Below, piece after piece: positions 60,143 to 64,000 of a stretch of 64,000 bases of DNA. Each line of letters opens with the position of its first letter. Position 1 is the first letter of the stretch. The stretch is from Bacteroidota bacterium (GTDB taxonomy: Bacteria > Bacteroidota > Bacteroidia > UKL13-3), in assembly GCA_040388375.1 (NCBI GenBank), contig JAZKBU010000004.1:248001-312000 (forward strand). The letters run 5' to 3'. Under the pieces are notes generated by a model, which worked only from the letters and a program-made list of their open reading frames with translations, had not been told where the DNA came from and did not search any database. The translations under genes were made by a program, and so were the position numbers.

Positions 60143-60790
60143 TTATTCAACTAAAATGCGTTCAGCAGCCTGTCCGCTTAGGCTAATGGTTTGTTTGCCC
60201 ATTTTTATTTTCAATAAACCGTCAAATACTTCGCGGTCTAGCACTTCAATGTTTTCATAAAGCTTCAATCCAATTCGACTTAAGTAGCTTAAAAAATCAG
60301 TCGAAGAATCGCTCACCGCAACAAACTTTGTTTTTTTTCCAACTTCAATATTTGACAATTGCTTAAGGGTACTTTTGGGTAGTTTTCCATTTTTATCAGG
60401 TATGGGCGTACCATGTGGATCAAACTTTGGATTACTCAAAATCAAATCCATTTTATCGAAAAAAGCAGGAATTTGGATGTGCTCAATTTCTTCAGCTATA
60501 TCATGTACTTCTTCCCAACCAAAGCCCATTACTTTTACCAAAAACAATTCAGTAAGTCGATGTTTTCTAATTACATCCAAAGCATACTTCTGACCCTTTT
60601 CAGTTAACACAAACCCTTTGTATTTTTGGTATTCAACCAACTCTTTTTCGGCCAGTTTATTTACCATGCTATTTATGGTAGGTAATTTCAATTTAAGCTT
60701 TTCCGATAATTTGCTGGCAGTTGCACCACTTGCCTGTTGGCTTAAATTATAAATGGCTTTGAGGTAGTTTTCTTCTGCTAAAGTGCGCAT
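60143..60790 (-). CDS. DtxR/MntR-family metal-dependent transcriptional regulator
   Basis: I chose the ATG at 60790, giving 215 residues that start MRTLAEENYLKAIYNLSQ, because the longest frame (60892) adds a hydrophobic tail lying over the photolyase end. A winged helix (about 1-60) is followed by a dimerisation domain with metal ligands in RHRLTELFLVKVMGFGWEEVHDIAEEIEHI, and a C-terminal FeoA/SH3-like domain. Such proteins repress or activate iron or manganese uptake genes when bound to Fe(II) or Mn(II). TACCTTTG at 60815-60808 (minus) is a -7 box with a short leader. Its targets are not visible. Confidence 0.88.
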   Translation of the reverse strand: MRTLAEENYLKAIYNLSQQASGATASKLSEKLKLKLPTINSMVNKLAEKELVEYQKYKGFVLTEKGQKYALDVIRKHRLTELFLVKVMGFGWEEVHDIAEEIEHIQIPAFFDKMDLILSNPKFDPHGTPIPDKNGKLPKSTLKQLSNIEVGKKTKFVAVSDSSTDFLSYLSRIGLKLYENIEVLDREVFDGLLKIKMGKQTISLSGQAAERILVE

Positions 60791-60807
60791 GGTTTTCTTA
60801 TTGCAAA

Positions 60808-60815
60808 CAAAGGTA
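60808..60815 (-). promoter_or_regulatory. -7 promoter box of the DtxR-family gene
   Basis: The minus strand reads TACCTTTG, a perfect TAnnTTTG match, about 18 nt before the ATG at 60790. It supports the shorter start and an own promoter, separate from the photolyase operon. Confidence 0.45.
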
Positions 60816-60855
60816 AAAATATTATTTACAAAATAGCTTCTTAGCCAAACGAGCT

Positions 60856-62166
60856 TTATTTGCTTAGTCCTTGTTTGTAAACTTCCAAACAACGCTTACG
60901 GGCAAACTCATGGTTAACTATAGGTTGCGGATAACCAAGAGTGAGTAATTCGGGAACCCATTTTTTTATGTATTCGCCTTGCTTGTCAAACTTTTCGGTT
61001 TGTAGTGTAGGGTTAAATACCCTGAAGTATGGAGCTGCATCAGTGCCACAACCTGCCGCCCATTGCCAACCTCCGTTGTTAGCACTTAAATCAAAATCGA
61101 GTAGTTTTTGGGCAAAGTATGCTTCACCCCAACGCCAATCAATAAGCAAGTGTTTGGTTAAAAAGCTGGCTACTATCATCCGTACACGGTTATGCATAAA
61201 GCCTGTTGTGTTGAGCTCACGCATGCCTGCATCTACTATTGGGTAGCCGGTTTGTCCATTGCACCAGTTTTCAAAATCACTTTCATTGTTTAGCCATTGT
61301 ATACGTTCGTATTCACTTCTAAAAGCACCATTTACTACATGCGGAAAATGATGTAAGATCATCATATAGAAATCGCGCCAAATCAATTCATTTAAATAAG
61401 TTTCACTTACTTTTTTACTTTTCCTTGCTTTTTCCCTAATGCTTATGGTGCCAAACCTAAAATGAATGCCCAGTTTGCTGGTACCTGCTATGGCCGGGAA
61501 GTTTCGCTGCTCCGCATAGTTTTTTATAATGCTTTGGGTAGTTTGTTTTGCAGGATAGTTGACTTGTACTTTTTCAAACCCTATACTTCGTAAGCTTATC
61601 AATGCCTGTATAGTATCGGGTTTATACAGTTGCGAAAAGTATTTTTTTGTTGGGTAAGCTTTTAAATAAAAATCGTTCAACCGGGCTTTCCATTTTTTTG
61701 AGTAGGGAGTAAACACCGTATAAGGTTTGCCATCATCTTTTACTACTTCCTCTTTCTCAAAAATGCATTGGTCCTTATAGCTGTTAAATGTTATTCTGGC
61801 TTTGCTTAACAGTTGCTTTACTTGGCTATCACGTTCAATGGCGCTAGGTTCATAATCGTGGTTAGTAAATACCTTTTGTACATTAAACTGACTAATTAGC
61901 TTTTGCCATACCGCTAAAGGAGAACCATATTCAACCCATAAGTCACCTTGCAATTGGTTAAGCTCCCGCTTTAATAATTCAATTTGCTCATAAATAAAGT
62001 TTACACGTTTATCCTGCTTATCTTCTAATTTATCCAATATATCCTTATCAAAAATAAACAACGGCAATACGGGTAAACCACTTTTTAAAGCATGGTATAA
62101 TCCGGCATTGTCTTCCAGTCTTAAATCTCTTCGGTACCAAAAAACAGCTATGGCAGGTTTGTTCAT
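60856..62166 (-). CDS. phr: Deoxyribodipyrimidine photolyase
   Basis: This 436-residue protein has the N-terminal alpha/beta photolyase domain (AVFWYRRDLRLEDNAGLY at residues 6-23) and a C-terminal FAD-binding helical domain. The FAD site includes ELIWRDFYMMILHHFP, GMRELNTTGFMHNRVRMIVASF and NNGGWQWAAGCGTDAAPYFRVF, with the conserved Trp residues for photoreduction. It repairs cyclobutane pyrimidine dimers in blue light and binds an antenna chromophore. It shares a one-base TAATG overlap with the upstream TIGR01777 gene, and a CarH-like regulator is divergently placed beyond that, pointing to light control. Confidence 0.92.
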   Translation of the reverse strand: MNKPAIAVFWYRRDLRLEDNAGLYHALKSGLPVLPLFIFDKDILDKLEDKQDKRVNFIYEQIELLKRELNQLQGDLWVEYGSPLAVWQKLISQFNVQKVFTNHDYEPSAIERDSQVKQLLSKARITFNSYKDQCIFEKEEVVKDDGKPYTVFTPYSKKWKARLNDFYLKAYPTKKYFSQLYKPDTIQALISLRSIGFEKVQVNYPAKQTTQSIIKNYAEQRNFPAIAGTSKLGIHFRFGTISIREKARKSKKVSETYLNELIWRDFYMMILHHFPHVVNGAFRSEYERIQWLNNESDFENWCNGQTGYPIVDAGMRELNTTGFMHNRVRMIVASFLTKHLLIDWRWGEAYFAQKLLDFDLSANNGGWQWAAGCGTDAAPYFRVFNPTLQTEKFDKQGEYIKKWVPELLTLGYPQPIVNHEFARKRCLEVYKQGLSK

Positions 62167-63071
62167 TATTTTGATGCTAATAAATGGTTTATAGCGGGTT
62201 CAATTTCATTAAATTGAAAAGTAAAACCGGCATTTGTTATTTTTTGCGAAGAAATATGCTGACTGCTTAATATAATAGAAGTCATTTCGCCAAAGACCAA
62301 GCGTAATGCAAAGGCCGGTACATTGGGCATAAAAAAAGGTTTATGCAAAGCTTTGGCAATTTGTTTTGTTATTTCATAATTAGAAACGGGGTGAGGTGCT
62401 ACCGCATTATAAGCCCCATTTATATTTTCATGGTGTGCGGCAAACAAAAACATATTGGCAAGGTCGTTTACATGAATCCAACTGGTTATCATTTTTCCAT
62501 TGCCTAAAGCTGCTCCCAAGCCCCATTTTGCAGGTGCTGCTACCTTTTTTAAAAAGCCACCTTCAGCCGCCAATACAATACCAATACGTAATTTCACTAC
62601 CCTTATACCTAATTGCTCAAACCAGTCTACTTCCTCTTCCCATTGTTGAGTGAGTTTGGCTAAAAAAGTATCACCTGCAGGTGCATTTTCCAATGTTAAG
62701 TCTTCCGTTATATTGCCATAAATACCAATAGCCGATGCAGAAACAATTACTTTAGGCTTTTGTGGTAAATCCTTTAAGCTGTTAAACAATAAACGGGTTG
62801 ATAGTATCCGGCTGTCTATCATTTCTTTTTTGTAGGCAGGTGTCCAATTGTGGTCAGTAACCCCCGCACCTGCTAAATGTATAATCGCATCTACCTCGTT
62901 AAAACAATCCGTATCTATTTTATTAGCTTTAATATCCCAGTGAAAAGATTCCACCCCATTTTGTTGTTTATGGCTGCTGCTTAACCAGTTTACCCTGTTG
63001 TTTTTTAACAGCATTTCTTGTGTTATCCTTTTGCCAATCAGTCCACTGCCACCAGTTATCAGGTATTTCAT
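62166..63071 (-). CDS. TIGR01777-family NAD-dependent epimerase-like protein
   Basis: This 301-residue SDR-type protein starts MKYLITGGSGLIGKRITQEML and contains VDAIIHLAGAGV, SASAIGIYG and GAALGNGKMITSWIHVNDLANMFLFA, the pattern of the TIGR01777/YfcH family, including a C-terminal DUF1731-like helix. Its reaction is unknown. It is the first gene of an operon with photolyase (TAATG overlap). Genes of this family recur in light-response clusters with CarH-type regulators, which fits the divergent MerR gene 38 bp away. Confidence 0.85.
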   Translation of the reverse strand: MKYLITGGSGLIGKRITQEMLLKNNRVNWLSSSHKQQNGVESFHWDIKANKIDTDCFNEVDAIIHLAGAGVTDHNWTPAYKKEMIDSRILSTRLLFNSLKDLPQKPKVIVSASAIGIYGNITEDLTLENAPAGDTFLAKLTQQWEEEVDWFEQLGIRVVKLRIGIVLAAEGGFLKKVAAPAKWGLGAALGNGKMITSWIHVNDLANMFLFAAHHENINGAYNAVAPHPVSNYEITKQIAKALHKPFFMPNVPAFALRLVFGEMTSIILSSQHISSQKITNAGFTFQFNEIEPAINHLLASK

Positions 63072-63109
63072 AAAATATAGTTTATTTTCGAAACAATCTG
63101 ATAGCTATA

Positions 63110-64000
63110 ATGTTTACAAGTAATAAAAATAATCAAAGTAAATTGGCCAGTTTTTCGATTAAAGATATAGAAACCTTAACCGGTATTAAGGGTCATACCT
63201 TACGTATTTGGGAGCAACGCTATGGTATTATAAAACCAAAGCGTACTGATACCAATATACGCTATTACGATGATTGCGATTTAAAGCTGCTGCTAAACAT
63301 TAGTGTTTTAAATAACCACAACTTTAAAATTTCAGAAATTGCCAAACTGAGCCATTGCGATATAGCCGCTTTGGTGGTAAAGCTAACTAGTCAAAACAAT
63401 GAATACTCCAACCAGATAACATCACTAATAACAGCCATGCTGAGTTTTGATGAATTGGATTTTCACCAAAAACTGAATCAGAATATTATACAATACGGCT
63501 TAGAGCAAACCTTTATTAAAATACTAATGCCGCTCTTGAATGAAATAGGCATTTTATGGCAAATAGGTTCTATTCAGCCGGTGCATGAGCACTTTGTTTC
63601 CAATATTATTAAGCAAAAACTATATGTAGCTATTGAGAGTCAGGTAGGGAAACTATGCCATTGTAAAAAGCGGTTTTTACTTTTTTTGCCCGAAAGTGAA
63701 AGCCATTCCATGGGCCTGTTATTTGCTAATTTTTTAATTCGTTCGCGAGGCCATGAAGTTGTTTTCTTGGGGCAAGATGTGCCTTTACGCGATTTGCAGG
63801 AAGCTTTTAAAGCAGAATCACCCGATTATATTTTTACCATTGCTACTTCGTGTAACTTAAAAATATCGATGCAGGAATTGGTTGATTTTTTAAGCCAGAA
63901 TTGGACGCAATCGCAAATATTAGTGACCGGTTATCAGTTTATGATTGCTGATTTAAACCTGCCAACCAATGTGCATTTAATTAAAAGAATGGAAGACTTT
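63110..64000 (+). CDS. MerR-family regulator with B12-binding domain (CarH/LitR-like), partial
   Basis: 297 residues are visible and the frame is open to the window edge. The N-terminus is a MerR winged helix (FSIKDIETLTGIKGHTLRIWEQRYGIIKPKRTD). After a linker come a B12-binding cap with LWQIGSIQPVHEHFVSNIIKQKL and the cobalamin motif ExHxxG as ESHSMG in FLPESESHSMGLLFANFLIRSRGHEVVFLGQDVP. CarH-type repressors use adenosylcobalamin as a light sensor: in the dark they bind DNA as tetramers and light breaks them. The divergent TIGR01777-photolyase operon is the likely target; carotenoid genes may follow outside the window. Confidence 0.85.
   Translation, partial: MFTSNKNNQSKLASFSIKDIETLTGIKGHTLRIWEQRYGIIKPKRTDTNIRYYDDCDLKLLLNISVLNNHNFKISEIAKLSHCDIAALVVKLTSQNNEYSNQITSLITAMLSFDELDFHQKLNQNIIQYGLEQTFIKILMPLLNEIGILWQIGSIQPVHEHFVSNIIKQKLYVAIESQVGKLCHCKKRFLLFLPESESHSMGLLFANFLIRSRGHEVVFLGQDVPLRDLQEAFKAESPDYIFTIATSCNLKISMQELVDFLSQNWTQSQILVTGYQFMIADLNLPTNVHLIKRMEDF

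Noticed and set aside
1-64000. tRNA or rRNA genes and insertion sequences
   Set aside because: I looked in all gaps and found no tRNA cloverleaf, no rRNA segment and no transposase or terminal inverted repeats.

Overview
The window is chromosomal DNA of a Bacteroidota bacterium, probably of the Chitinophagia/Sphingobacteriia side. The evidence is AT-rich DNA with TAA-biased stops, A-rich leaders in place of Shine-Dalgarno sites, promoters of the TTTG / TAnnTTTG type, type IX secretion C-terminal domains, a fused alpha-beta 2-oxoacid dehydrogenase E1, and many families common in that phylum (DUF4142, DUF3606, YtxH, WG repeats). No rRNA, tRNA, CRISPR array or insertion sequence was seen. Layout: (1) 1-4.4 kb, all minus strand: partial SDR oxidoreductase, AraC-type regulator, VOC protein, lipase, a beta-lactamase-fold hydrolase with altered catalytic motifs, and a frameshifted YdeI gene. 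(2) 4.5-10.6 kb: fused E1 and tsaB, a T9SS-sorted secreted protein, then a Crp/Fnr regulator facing a small two-gene operon with an FNR-like box in between. (3) 10.7-45.7 kb: a long stress and signalling island. It holds small membrane or disordered stress proteins (YtxH, lmo0937-type, DUF1328, DUF2383, DUF4142, DUF3606), transporters and envelope proteins (AI-2E, BrkB, DUF748, iron permease, beta-barrels), and eight two-component proteins. These include a sigma-54-type NtrC regulator and a 2138-residue soluble hybrid kinase with eleven tandem 92-residue HAMP-type units. (4) 45.7-50.2 kb: an McrBC restriction module set between a C-terminal remnant of a PdeM-like phosphoesterase and a C-terminal remnant of HsdS. 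(5) 50.4-64 kb: housekeeping and metabolic genes (mnmE, pabB, asparaginase, riboflavin synthase, a DtxR regulator). It also has a giant aromatic-repeat exported protein next to a WG-repeat protein, and a photolyase / TIGR01777 / CarH-like MerR light-response cluster that runs off the end. The most interesting unexplained signal is in region 3. Around ten genes carry a TGGCAY-T-rich-TTTTG element 30-70 nt before their start. Several of these, and the giant kinase, also have a palindrome near TGTGGRAA-N4-TTCCCACA further upstream. This is the architecture expected for an enhancer-binding-protein regulon, and an NtrC-type activator is encoded in the middle of the island. One such promoter, with two tandem palindromes upstream, points at a gene-free 165-nt stretch made of hairpins and a strong terminator, which is a candidate small RNA. 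Two broken genes (YdeI, SemiSWEET) are each explained by the loss of single bases from homopolymer runs, so long-read assembly error is a real possibility and other frameshifts here should be read with that in mind.
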